From Opitutia bacterium UBA3151 (GTDB lineage Bacteria > Verrucomicrobiota > Verrucomicrobiia > Opitutales > Seribacteraceae): a stretch of 46,592 nt of DNA. Every line of letters begins with the position of its first letter. The first letter of the stretch is position 1. The notes under the pieces were generated by a model. That model was not told where the DNA came from. It saw nothing but the letters and a program-made list of their open reading frames with translations, and made no database searches. The stretch spans positions 1 to 46,592 of the forward strand of contig DEYT01000031.1 in the NCBI GenBank assembly GCA_002364975.1, read 5' to 3'. Shown here piece by piece: positions 8,877 to 17,865 of the stretch. A program made the translations under genes and the position numbers.

Positions 8877-11800
8877 ATGTCGAACAAGGATAAGGATTTT
8901 GTGCATTTGCATGTTCATTCGGACTTTAGTCTGTTGGATGGATGTTGCCGAATGGATCGCTTGATGGAACGAGCGGTAGAGTTGGGAATGTCTGCAATGG
9001 CTCTAACCGACCACGGTAATTTATTTGGAACCGTTTCCTTTATTAAGCAGGCGGAAAAGCATGGGATTAAGCCTATCATCGGATGTGAAGGGTATCTGGT
9101 TACGGACCATAAGAATGATGAAAAACCGGGCCGCGAGAATCATAAATCTTACCACTTGGGATTATTGGCAAAGAATTTTGAAGGCTACCGCAACCTTTCC
9201 AAAGTGGTTTCCGATGCCCACGTTGATGGTTTTTACTATCGACCTAGAACTGACTTGGAGACTCTAGCCGAACATGCAGATGGTTTGATCGGCTTTACAG
9301 GATGTATGCAAGGATGGATTCCTCAAAAGATTTTACATGGCAAAGACGGGGAAGCAGAGGAGGCGATGGGGCAAATGGTCGATATCTTTGGCAAAGAGAA
9401 TTACTTTGTTGAATTGCATAACCACGGTATTGAAGAGCAAGCTCAGTTGGTACCTGAGCTTTTAAAATTGGCTAGAAAATTCGATCTCAAAGTAATTGCT
9501 TCCAATGATGTCCACTATGTAAAAGGTGAGGACTGGGCCCCTCACGACGCACTGCTTTGCATCCAGACGGGGTCCAAGCTAGATGACCCCAAAAGGATGC
9601 GATATGACGCCCGGGAGTTTTATCTTAAGTCAAGGGAGGAAATGGAGGAACTTTTCAAAGAAGCACCCGAGGCCATCACCAATACCTTTGCAGTTGCCGA
9701 AATGTGTGATGTTAAACTTCCATTTGGAGAAAATAACTATCCAGTTTTTACCCTGCCACCGGAAATTTCGAGTGAGGTCGAAGATAATGGTTCTTACTTG
9801 CTTTCTCAATGTAAGGAGGGGATGAAAAGCCACTACGGTCTTGATTATCTGCCACCCGAAGTTCGGAAAGAAGATGCCGAAGACAAAATTCGAGAATTAA
9901 GTGAGCGTTTGGACTATGAATTGGGAGTTATTGCAAAAACTGGATTTAATGACTATTTCTTGATTGTCGCTGATTTCATGCTTTGGGCCCGGGAGCAAGG
10001 AATACCGGTAGGTCCAGGTCGTGGATCGGGTGCAGGTTGTTTGGTCGCATACCTTCTTGGGATAACCGATATTGATCCTTTGAGATTCGGTCTCTTATTT
10101 GAAAGGTTTTTAAATCCTGAAAGAGTATCGCCTCCTGATTTCGACATTGATTTCTGTATGCGCCGAAGGAGCGAAGTTATTGAATATGTTCGTGAGAAAT
10201 ACGGTCGAGATTGTGTAGCCAACATTATAACCTTTGGAACCTTTGGTGCAAAAATGGTAATGCGTGATGTGGCTAGGGTTCGTGACCTGCCCTATGCAGA
10301 AGCTGATAAGTTGGCTAAGATGGTGCCTGATGACCTTAATATTTCTCTGGATGAGGCACTGGAAAAAAGCCATGAATTTAGAGAAGAATATGAAAAAAAT
10401 CCGATTGCCACCCAGATTGTGGATACAGGGAGGGTGATCGAAGGGATGGTTCGGAATGTGGGCACGCACGCTGCGGGTGTAATTATTGCAGACCGGCCCC
10501 TTAAGGAACTTGTGCCTCTTACCACGCAGGATGGAGTTCTTACCACTCAGTTTCCAAAGGATCCAGTTGAAGACCTAGGACTTTTGAAGATGGATTTTCT
10601 TGGTCTGAAGACCCTTACGGTAATCGCTGAAGCGGAAAGCCATATCCGCAAAAAGAAAGGTTTTGAAGAATTTCGCGTCACACAAGCACAACTGGAAGAT
10701 GAAAAGACCTTTCACCTGCTCAATGAGGCTCGAACCATAGGAGTTTTTCAATTGGAATCTGATGGTATGCGCCGTCTTTGTCGTCAGATGAAGATTTCAA
10801 ATATTGACGAAATCATTGCCTTGATTGCACTTTACCGTCCTGGTCCAATGGATTGGATTCCGGATTATATCAAAGGGAAAGAAGACCCATCCACCATCAA
10901 ATTCCCCCATCCATTACTCGAGGACATATGTTCGGAAACTTATGGGGTTATGGTGTATCAGGAGCAAGTAATGGAAGCGGCCCGGTTAATTGCTGGTTAC
11001 ACCCTTGGTAGGGCGGATATTTTGCGCCGGGCCATGGGCAAAAAAAAGCCCGAGGAAATGGCCAAGCAAAGAGAAATCTTTGTCAAGGGAGCGAAAGAGA
11101 CGAACAAGATCGAGGCAAAGAAGGCAAATGACATCTTTAACATCTTGGAGAAATTTGCTGGTTATGGATTCAATAAATCTCATTCTGCAGCTTACGGAAT
11201 AATTAGTTACCAAACTGCTTTCCTAAAAGCGAATCATCCAGTCGACTTTATGGCTGGGGTCTTGGCTTGTGATCTTGGAAACTCAGATAAGCTCTCTCAT
11301 TTTATCGGCGAATGTTCGGAAATGGGAATCTCGGTGCTTGGTCCTGATGTCAACGAGTCCGGTGAAAACTTTACCCCTTTGGTATCCAAAGGCGAAGGGG
11401 TTGGGTCGATTCGTTTTGGACTGGCTGCGATTAAAGGAGTCGGGGATATCGCCGGAAAAATCATTGTGGAGGAGCGGGAGCAAGCCGGTGCATTTGAAAG
11501 CTTTACCGACCTGGTTGAAAGAGTGGATGGAAAAGCGGTGAACAAAAGAGTTTTGGAATGCTTAATCAAGTCGGGAGGCTTTGATGCATTGGAAGGGAAT
11601 CGAGCCGCTTTGCTAGCGGACTTGGATCGGGCGATGGGCGAGGCTCAGCTGAGAAGGAAGGATCGCGAGGCCGGTCAGGTCAACCTGTTTGACATGATGG
11701 GCACCGACAAGGATCCGTCTAATTCAGGAACAAACAACAACTTTTCTCCGGGTAATAATCTTCCGAAAGTAGATGAGATGGATGAGTTGGAGAAATTAAA

Positions 11801-12470
11801 GCTTGAAAAGCAACTTTTAGGGTTCTTTTTAACCGGGCATCCGGTAGATACGCTTGGCGGGCTTGGTCCTTTGTTGGATACAATAAAAGGGGAAGATCTT
11901 GAAAACCTAGAAGGAAAAAGATCCTTTCGTCTTTGTGGAGTACTGGGAGATTTGGAAAGAAGGTACACCAAGAAAGATGCAAAACCTTGGGCGCGTTTTA
12001 CCTTGATGACCAAAGAGAAAGATTTTTCTCTCCCCATGTTTACCGAAGCTTATGAAAAATTTGGGCCAAAGTTGGAAGAAGGCGATATTATGGTAATCGA
12101 GGGAGTTGCTTCCCATCGAAATGGCGAAACTCGAATAACGGCAAACTCTGCGTTACCTGTGGATGCCGCGTTGAATGACTTAATCGAGGAGATTACTTGG
12201 CTACTTGATCCGGAATCAAAAGACATTGTTTCCTTTTTGGAAGAAATCTTCGTCCTTTCAGATAAGGGCTTGGGGAAAACTTTGATTCGTCTTGGATTTT
12301 CGAAAGAAAATGAAGATACTGGGTTGGTTGCTGAAGTGGATGACCGTTTTACAATGCGAATCACTTCTGAAACTTTTCAGAGGTGGAGAGCAAAAGCACC
12401 AGTTAGAGCCGCGAGGATTAAGATCAAACCACCAGATCCTCCCCAAGAGAGAACCCATTCTCAAAAATGA
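8877..12470 (+). CDS. dnaE: DNA polymerase III subunit alpha
   Basis: This is the replicative polymerase catalytic subunit, 1197 aa, close to the usual DnaE length. The N-terminal PHP domain shows HLHVHSDFSLLDG and a TDHGNLFG motif. The palm holds the PPDFDIDF motif with Asp421/Asp423 as metal ligands, and a third acidic residue is likely Asp573 in LKMDFLGL. Helix-hairpin-helix and beta-binding regions follow, then an OB fold at about 1014-1091. No exonuclease domain is inserted in the PHP region, so it is DnaE and not PolC. ATG 8877 is used because the conserved start of the PHP domain lies only ten codons in. About 165 non-coding bases precede it and rpsU follows. Confidence 0.97.
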   Translation: MSNKDKDFVHLHVHSDFSLLDGCCRMDRLMERAVELGMSAMALTDHGNLFGTVSFIKQAEKHGIKPIIGCEGYLVTDHKNDEKPGRENHKSYHLGLLAKNFEGYRNLSKVVSDAHVDGFYYRPRTDLETLAEHADGLIGFTGCMQGWIPQKILHGKDGEAEEAMGQMVDIFGKENYFVELHNHGIEEQAQLVPELLKLARKFDLKVIASNDVHYVKGEDWAPHDALLCIQTGSKLDDPKRMRYDAREFYLKSREEMEELFKEAPEAITNTFAVAEMCDVKLPFGENNYPVFTLPPEISSEVEDNGSYLLSQCKEGMKSHYGLDYLPPEVRKEDAEDKIRELSERLDYELGVIAKTGFNDYFLIVADFMLWAREQGIPVGPGRGSGAGCLVAYLLGITDIDPLRFGLLFERFLNPERVSPPDFDIDFCMRRRSEVIEYVREKYGRDCVANIITFGTFGAKMVMRDVARVRDLPYAEADKLAKMVPDDLNISLDEALEKSHEFREEYEKNPIATQIVDTGRVIEGMVRNVGTHAAGVIIADRPLKELVPLTTQDGVLTTQFPKDPVEDLGLLKMDFLGLKTLTVIAEAESHIRKKKGFEEFRVTQAQLEDEKTFHLLNEARTIGVFQLESDGMRRLCRQMKISNIDEIIALIALYRPGPMDWIPDYIKGKEDPSTIKFPHPLLEDICSETYGVMVYQEQVMEAARLIAGYTLGRADILRRAMGKKKPEEMAKQREIFVKGAKETNKIEAKKANDIFNILEKFAGYGFNKSHSAAYGIISYQTAFLKANHPVDFMAGVLACDLGNSDKLSHFIGECSEMGISVLGPDVNESGENFTPLVSKGEGVGSIRFGLAAIKGVGDIAGKIIVEEREQAGAFESFTDLVERVDGKAVNKRVLECLIKSGGFDALEGNRAALLADLDRAMGEAQLRRKDREAGQVNLFDMMGTDKDPSNSGTNNNFSPGNNLPKVDEMDELEKLKLEKQLLGFFLTGHPVDTLGGLGPLLDTIKGEDLENLEGKRSFRLCGVLGDLERRYTKKDAKPWARFTLMTKEKDFSLPMFTEAYEKFGPKLEEGDIMVIEGVASHRNGETRITANSALPVDAALNDLIEEITWLLDPESKDIVSFLEEIFVLSDKGLGKTLIRLGFSKENEDTGLVAEVDDRFTMRITSETFQRWRAKAPVRAARIKIKPPDPPQERTHSQK

Positions 12471-12473
12471 GAA
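12458..12473 (+). terminator. Hairpin overlapping the dnaE stop codon
   Basis: TTCTCA and TGAGAA form a 6-bp stem around an AAAA loop, with the dnaE TGA inside the right arm. It is followed by ATTTCTTTG, which is T-rich but interrupted. It could attenuate read-through from dnaE to rpsU or act as a weak terminator. The same stem arms occur at 32978-32992. Confidence 0.35.
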
Positions 12474-12535
12474 ATTTCTTTGTGATTCTTCCTACTTGAC
12501 CAGATTCGCAACTTTGATAGGTTGTAATTTTTCCT

Positions 12536-12736
12536 ATGACAATTGAAATTAAACTTCGTAAAGGCGAACCCATGGATCGTGCCATTCGGCGCTTGAAGAA
12601 GCGCTTGGACAGAGAAGGTGTTATTCGTGATGTTAGGGCAAAAAGATATTTTGAGAAGCCCTCTGATAAGAAGCGTAAAGCACGAAAAGTTGCTGCCTTT
12701 ACTCAAATGCTACGAACTAGATACGAGAAAATGTAG
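12536..12736 (+). CDS. rpsU: 30S ribosomal protein bS21
   Basis: A 66-residue, very basic protein with the bS21 pattern: an N-terminal strand MTIEIKLRKGEP, then MDRAIRRLKKRLDREG and RAKRYFEKPSDKKRKA helices, ending in a basic tail. It would sit near the anti-Shine-Dalgarno region of 16S rRNA on the small subunit. Length and charge match the family. No clear Shine-Dalgarno sequence precedes its ATG. A small hairpin with a T tract lies just downstream, so it probably forms its own short transcript or the end of the dnaE one. Confidence 0.95.
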   Translation: MTIEIKLRKGEPMDRAIRRLKKRLDREGVIRDVRAKRYFEKPSDKKRKARKVAAFTQMLRTRYEKM

Positions 12737-12746
12737 TCCCCTTTAT

Positions 12747-12769
12747 CGCAATTTGCGGTTGGATTTTTT
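12747..12769 (+). terminator. Weak rho-independent terminator after rpsU
   Basis: CGCA and TGCG flank a 3-base loop, followed by GGTTGGA and then six consecutive T. The stem is only 4 bp, so strength is doubtful, but the position directly after a ribosomal protein gene supports it. Confidence 0.35.
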
Positions 12770-12808
12770 CTCGTAAGTTCTCAAATTATAGCATTAACTA
12801 ATTGGAGA

Positions 12809-14767
12809 ATGTCCCAATTAGCCAAACGCCACACCCTAAGCTTACGTCAGCAATGGAGGGTGTTTGATAAACAAAATTCATCACCAAAAGCTTACCTAGA
12901 TCTTTGTGGCAGGATGATTCAAGTAGGGGAGTTTCTTTTGGCTCACGATGTGGCTAAAGAAGGCTTAGAAAAGCATAAGAATGACTGGTCCCTTTCCCAA
13001 AAAGCGGCTCATGCTCTTTGCAAGGCAGGCTCTCCGATGATGGCCACAAAAATTTTAGAGGAACTTGTGACCTCAGGGGTACGAGATGTTGAGACTCAAA
13101 GTCTTTTGGCCAGTGCCTATAAAGATCTTTGTGAGTATTCCATTAATCCGGAGAACAAAAGTCACTACGCAGAGCTCGCAATTTTCCGTTACAAAGAGGC
13201 ATTTGTTGCTCAGCTTGAGGAAGCGGAAAGTGGAGTTGATAACTTAGATAGCCAATATTATCCATGTATCAATGTGGCTTTTATGCATTTTGTTTCTCAT
13301 AACATTCGGAAAGCTCATAAATACGCAAATTTTGCCCGGGAAATTTGTCGGACTCTGAGAGAAAGAGGGGATGCTTCTTATTGGGTTCTGGCAACGGAAG
13401 CGGAGGCAAGTTTGTTACTTGGTGAAATTGATGAAGCGGTACTAACCTACACTGGAGCCGTAAATCTTGAAGAGGCTAAACCCTCTCATATTGCCAGTAC
13501 CAGGAAGCAAGCTCTTCAAATTTCTTCCCTTTATACAGATTCGTCTATTCGGGATAAAATTGCCGCTGCTTTTCCAGTGCTGGGAATTGTGGCTTGCTCC
13601 GGTCATGTGATTGACAATTCAGGTGCCAATCGTCGATTTCCCCCTGAAGCCGAAAAAATCGCAAAGCAGAGAATCGAAGAATCCTTGGAGAGGATAGGGG
13701 CAAATTGCGGTTACAGCTCTGCTGCTTGCGGCACTGACATTTTATTTCTTGAGACTATGATTGAGAGGGGAGGGGAAACGCATATTTTCCTTCCATTTGC
13801 AAAGGATGAGTTCATTGAGACAAGTGTTAGGAGAGCTGGTGGTGACTGGGTTACAAGGTTGGAGAATGTATTGGATCACGCGACCTCGGTTCACTATGTA
13901 ACCCATGAGGGATATTATGGGGACGATTCTCTTTTTTCATTTTGTAATCAGGTGATGATTGGTTTCGCTGCGATGCGTGGAAGAGGCTTGGATGAAGACC
14001 CTCAACTTCTGGTTTTCTGGGATGGTAAACCCGGATCTGTTGGAGGTACTGGAGAACTAGTGGACTCGTGGAAGTCCGTTTTTAATGAACCTGTCATTAT
14101 AGATGCCAATGAGGTTTTGACCGATTTACCGGGGTTGAAAGCAGCAAGGGTTGTGGATGCTTCATTAGAAAGTGAAATGTATCATGATGGATTTGGTGAT
14201 GATTTGAAACCATCCCGTTCCGTGAAAACAATGATTTTTGCTGATGTTGCTGGCTTTAGTGAAATTACGGAGGATTTAACCAGTCAATTTGTGGGTGCGT
14301 TTCATGGAGGCGTTGCCCAAATGATCGATAAACTTCCCAACCAGCCTTCTTTTGTTAATACTTGGGGAGATAGTTTTTTTGCCGTTTTTGAAGATTTGGA
14401 AAGTGCATTGAAATTAGTGCTTGGAATGAGGGACTATTTTACGGATGGAAAATGGTCCGAATGGTTGCCCAATGGAAATATGGATGTGCGAATTTCAATG
14501 CATGCAGGTCCGGCATATGAAGAATTTGATCCGATTCTTAAGCGAAGAAACTTTTTTGGTAGTCATGTTAATCAAGCTGCTCGGATTGAGCCCATTGTTT
14601 TTCCAGGTTCCGTTTTCGTTTCTGAAACAGTTGCGGCTTTGATTTCTTTTGGATATGAAGAATATGATTTTGAATATGCTGGGAACATTGATTTAGCCAA
14701 AAAATATGGAACTTATCCAGTTTACATTCTACAACGGAAAGGATATTCGGATAAATTAATTTCATAG
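12809..14767 (+). CDS. TPR / Rossmann-like (SLOG-like) / class III nucleotide cyclase protein, 652 aa
   Basis: Residues 1-255 form helical TPR-like repeats. Residues about 260-415 form an alpha/beta region with ACSGHVID, SAACGTDILFLE and HIFLPFAKDEF, which resembles nucleotide-sensing Rossmann-like (SLOG-type) domains; that label is tentative. Residues about 472-645 are a class III cyclase domain. Metal-binding Asp479 (FADVAGF) and Asp521 (TWGDSFF) are kept, and so are the transition-state residues Asn588 and Arg592 in VNQAARIE. The base-selecting Lys and Asp of adenylyl cyclases are both Asn here (Asn517, Asn581), so the product need not be cAMP. No membrane segment is seen. The gene is followed 9 bases later by a TIR-FGE gene, which makes a cyclase-effector pair likely. 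Confidence 0.85.
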   Translation: MSQLAKRHTLSLRQQWRVFDKQNSSPKAYLDLCGRMIQVGEFLLAHDVAKEGLEKHKNDWSLSQKAAHALCKAGSPMMATKILEELVTSGVRDVETQSLLASAYKDLCEYSINPENKSHYAELAIFRYKEAFVAQLEEAESGVDNLDSQYYPCINVAFMHFVSHNIRKAHKYANFAREICRTLRERGDASYWVLATEAEASLLLGEIDEAVLTYTGAVNLEEAKPSHIASTRKQALQISSLYTDSSIRDKIAAAFPVLGIVACSGHVIDNSGANRRFPPEAEKIAKQRIEESLERIGANCGYSSAACGTDILFLETMIERGGETHIFLPFAKDEFIETSVRRAGGDWVTRLENVLDHATSVHYVTHEGYYGDDSLFSFCNQVMIGFAAMRGRGLDEDPQLLVFWDGKPGSVGGTGELVDSWKSVFNEPVIIDANEVLTDLPGLKAARVVDASLESEMYHDGFGDDLKPSRSVKTMIFADVAGFSEITEDLTSQFVGAFHGGVAQMIDKLPNQPSFVNTWGDSFFAVFEDLESALKLVLGMRDYFTDGKWSEWLPNGNMDVRISMHAGPAYEEFDPILKRRNFFGSHVNQAARIEPIVFPGSVFVSETVAALISFGYEEYDFEYAGNIDLAKKYGTYPVYILQRKGYSDKLIS

Positions 14768-14776
14768 GGCGATGTT

Positions 14777-16258
14777 ATGAAGCTATCACATTCCATGCAA
14801 AGCACAGCGGATATTCCTCCACCTTTTGAATCTTATTCAGGGGATGGACCCTACTCTTTTATTAGCTATGCTCACGCCGATAAGGTAAAAGTGTACAAAA
14901 CCATTCGGGGTTTCAGGGAAAAAGGGATTAATATTTGGTACGACGAAGGGATTCCCCCAGCTGGTGAATGGGTGGATGAACTTGCCCAAGCTATCAAGAA
15001 ATCTTCCTCCTTCGTCGTTTTTGTATCCCCTCGCTCGGCTGATTCCAGATATGTTCGAATGGAAGTGCAATATGCCCTAAGCGAGAATAAAGAAATTCTT
15101 ACAATTTTTCTTGAAGATACTCAACTTCCGCCCGGTCTTTCTTTGTGCCTTCAACAGTTTCAGTCCATATCCATCAAAGAGAATTATTGGGCAGAAAATG
15201 CTTGTAAAGCCTTGCTGATAAGGCAGGATTCCTACGAGTTTAATCCCCCGAAACAAAAACAACAGGAGAACGCTGTTGATGAAGAAGAAATTGATTACGC
15301 TATTCAATTGTGGTCTTCATGGAGTAAAGCCCTGGATGCTCAAAACCGGAGGTTTGAAAAGAGGCACAACCTTAAGCCAAACCCTAAATACCGAATTCCA
15401 GAAACTGTTTTTGAACCCGTAGCTCCACCTCATCCAGAGTTAATAAAAACCGCACCACCGTCACCAACCGAGGACAAATCCAATAAAACGAGACACCCCT
15501 TTGCTCTGGATGTCACGATTACAAAGCAATCGAAAAAGGAAATAGTTGAACCACAAAAGCCACACTTAAATGATTATGCTGGTACCTTTAAGTGGATACC
15601 GCCCGGGAAAATTACGATTTTGGTCCCTTACACTGATGAAAAAAGGCTCGTTCATGTAAGGGATGGCTTTTGGCTTGGTGAATATGTAGTTACCCAGTCT
15701 ACATATACAAAGATTATGGGTGCGAACCCCAGTTTTTCTGAATTAAGATTGGGTGAAGATTCCGACAATTATCCCGTAAATAATATCTCTTGGCTGGACG
15801 CAGTTTCCTTCTGTCGTGCTCTTACCATGCTTGCGAATAATGAGGGCACATTGCCCGCAAAGCATGAGTACCGTCTCCCCACTGAAGTAGAGTGGGAATA
15901 TGCATGCCGAGCTGGTTCCTTAACTGATTATTATTTTGGAGACGATCCAAGCGAACTTCACAAACACGGTTGGTTTCGCGGGAATAGCCGTAAGCAAATG
16001 CATCCGGTTGGTTTGAAATTCGCAAATGACTGGGGACTATTTGATCTTTACGGAAATGTTCGGGAATGGGTGGGTAATTCGTTTGTAAATACTCTTCTTA
16101 ATGACAGCGAACAAGATGAGTTTAGAATTAGTAGGGGGGGTGCTTACATGAAACCCGCAGTTGAGTGCAAGTCATCCTCTCGATCCACAAACTCCTTGCA
16201 TCACCGATTCCGCAACCTTGGCTTCCGGGTCGCCCTGGCACCGTCTCCAACCTTATAA
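14777..16258 (+). CDS. TIR domain - FGE-sulfatase/C-lectin-fold fusion protein, 493 aa
   Basis: Residues 24-148 are a bacterial TIR domain (YSFISYAHAD, NIWYDEGIPPAGEW, FVVFVSPRSADSRYV). TIR domains of this group often cleave NAD+ or act as adaptors; a candidate catalytic acid lies around Glu57-Glu68 but cannot be fixed by eye. A Pro-rich linker follows at about 150-265. Residues about 268-490 are an FGE-sulfatase (SUMF1/EgtB-like) domain with YRLPTEVEWEYACR, LYGNVREWV and a C-terminal NLGFRVAL. In the active-site loop the first FGE cysteine is replaced by Lys459 and only Cys464 remains, so it is probably a ligand-binding domain and not a formylglycine-generating enzyme. No cyclic-nucleotide-binding domain is recognisable. 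It is almost certainly co-transcribed with the cyclase gene. Confidence 0.87.
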   Translation: MKLSHSMQSTADIPPPFESYSGDGPYSFISYAHADKVKVYKTIRGFREKGINIWYDEGIPPAGEWVDELAQAIKKSSSFVVFVSPRSADSRYVRMEVQYALSENKEILTIFLEDTQLPPGLSLCLQQFQSISIKENYWAENACKALLIRQDSYEFNPPKQKQQENAVDEEEIDYAIQLWSSWSKALDAQNRRFEKRHNLKPNPKYRIPETVFEPVAPPHPELIKTAPPSPTEDKSNKTRHPFALDVTITKQSKKEIVEPQKPHLNDYAGTFKWIPPGKITILVPYTDEKRLVHVRDGFWLGEYVVTQSTYTKIMGANPSFSELRLGEDSDNYPVNNISWLDAVSFCRALTMLANNEGTLPAKHEYRLPTEVEWEYACRAGSLTDYYFGDDPSELHKHGWFRGNSRKQMHPVGLKFANDWGLFDLYGNVREWVGNSFVNTLLNDSEQDEFRISRGGAYMKPAVECKSSSRSTNSLHHRFRNLGFRVALAPSPTL

Positions 16259-16336
16259 CAAATTTAAGATTCTTACCTGCCAGTTAGGCTTTTCCCATTG
16301 TCTTCACTGACAAAAAAATACATATTTTTGTGTTTT

Positions 16337-17824
16337 ATGAACAAAGAGTCGACAGCCCCACAACAGCCAAGCCAGAATTTGGACGGTAGTGATCAAGTTG
16401 CGGTCCGCCAAGACAAGTTACTTCGCATGCGTGAGGAGGGGTTAGACCCTTTTCTTACAAATTGGGATCAAGCCCATGTTTCAACCGAAGCGATCGGCTT
16501 GTTGCCTGAGGACGAGGAACAAGGTCCGGAAGTCTCCGTGGCTGGAAGAATTGTTGCTTTTCGACTGATGGGAAAAGCATCCTTTCTAAAAATTTTGGAC
16601 CGCTCTGGCAAAATTCAATCTTATGTTAGAAGAGATGAGATCGGTGAAGACCAATACGCGTCATTCAAGAAATTAGACCTGGGTGACTTTATTGGAATTC
16701 GTGGCCCCCTTTTCCGAACCAAGACGGGGGAGGTCACCATTCGGGCCAAAGAATACAAGTTAGTATCCAAGGCCCTTCGACCTTTACCAGAGAAGTGGCA
16801 TGGTCTAACCGATAACGAGCAAATCTATCGACAACGATATCTTGATTTGATTGTAAATGATGATTCCCGGAATCGTTTTCGTGGAAGAAGCCAAATCATC
16901 CGAGAGATTCGGGAGTTTTTTTGGAGTCGGGATTTCTTGGAGGTTGAAACTCCGATGCTTCAAGCGGTTTCAGGTGGAGCTGCAGCCCGTCCATTCCGTA
17001 CCCATTTTAATGCTTTGGATTGTGATTTTTCGATGCGGATTGCATTGGAACTTCATCTCAAGCGTCTTTTAGTTGGTGGTTTCGATCGGGTATTTGAAGT
17101 CGGTCGAGTTTTTAGAAACGAGGGCCTTTCCAGACGACATAATCCTGAATTCACCATGCTCGAAGCCTATCAAGCTTATTCAGACTACCGTGGGATGATG
17201 GAATTAACCCAGTCCTTAATCCAGCATGTTGCAGATAAAGCCATAGGTTCTTTAACCATCGAGAGAACAGAAGGGGAACCTATTGAACTTGCAGGTCAAT
17301 GGAGAGAAGCAAAATATAAAGACCTCATTATTGATGCGGTTGGGCAGGAAGATTGGTTTAATTTAGAAAAGAATGAGAAGTTAAAAAAGTGCAAAGAAAT
17401 GGGGATCGAGGTAGATCCAGAATTGGAAGATTTTGAAGTTACAAATGATGTTTTTGAAAAAGTGATTGAGCACACTTTGATACAGCCCACTTTTGTCACC
17501 CATATTCCTCGTGAGCTTTGCCCCCTTGCTAAAATTACGGAATCAGACCCCTCGACCCTCGATGTGTTTGAACTTTGCATTAACGGCCAAGAAATTGCAC
17601 CTGCTTATTCCGAGCAGAATGATCCTGATGTCCAACGGGAAGCGTTTATGATTCAGTCCGGTGAGGAAACGCAAGAACTGGATGAAGATTTTCTGACTGC
17701 ACTTGAACACGGTATGCCACCGGCTGGGGGGATGGGTATGGGCATTGATCGACTGGTAATTTTTCTAACCAATGCCGCAAACATTAGAGATACCATTCTA
17801 TTTCCTACTCTCCGTCCATCTTAG
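16337..17824 (+). CDS. lysS: Lysyl-tRNA synthetase, class II
   Basis: It charges tRNA-Lys with lysine. From ATG 16337 the protein has 495 aa, the usual size; a TTG 39 bases upstream would add an atypical hydrophobic tail and is rejected. An N-terminal OB fold for anticodon binding covers about residues 50-150. Motif 1 lies in REFFWSRDFLEVETPML, motif 2 in VFEVGRVFRNEGLSRRHNPE, and motif 3 in GGMGMGIDRLVIFLTN near the C-terminus. The class II LysRS marker YRQRYLDLI is present. The gene starts 78 bases after the TIR-FGE gene, so its nearness to that pair is probably chance. Confidence 0.96.
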   Translation: MNKESTAPQQPSQNLDGSDQVAVRQDKLLRMREEGLDPFLTNWDQAHVSTEAIGLLPEDEEQGPEVSVAGRIVAFRLMGKASFLKILDRSGKIQSYVRRDEIGEDQYASFKKLDLGDFIGIRGPLFRTKTGEVTIRAKEYKLVSKALRPLPEKWHGLTDNEQIYRQRYLDLIVNDDSRNRFRGRSQIIREIREFFWSRDFLEVETPMLQAVSGGAAARPFRTHFNALDCDFSMRIALELHLKRLLVGGFDRVFEVGRVFRNEGLSRRHNPEFTMLEAYQAYSDYRGMMELTQSLIQHVADKAIGSLTIERTEGEPIELAGQWREAKYKDLIIDAVGQEDWFNLEKNEKLKKCKEMGIEVDPELEDFEVTNDVFEKVIEHTLIQPTFVTHIPRELCPLAKITESDPSTLDVFELCINGQEIAPAYSEQNDPDVQREAFMIQSGEETQELDEDFLTALEHGMPPAGGMGMGIDRLVIFLTNAANIRDTILFPTLRPS

Positions 17825-17865
17825 TTGCAAAGATTATTAGAATTTCAACACATTCTTAAAAGCTT

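Noticed and set aside
14777..16258. Active formylglycine-generating enzyme
   Set aside because: The first catalytic Cys is Lys and there is no sulfatase gene nearby.
16298..16336. Upstream TTG start of lysS
   Set aside because: It adds 13 atypical residues, while ATG 16337 gives the normal length.
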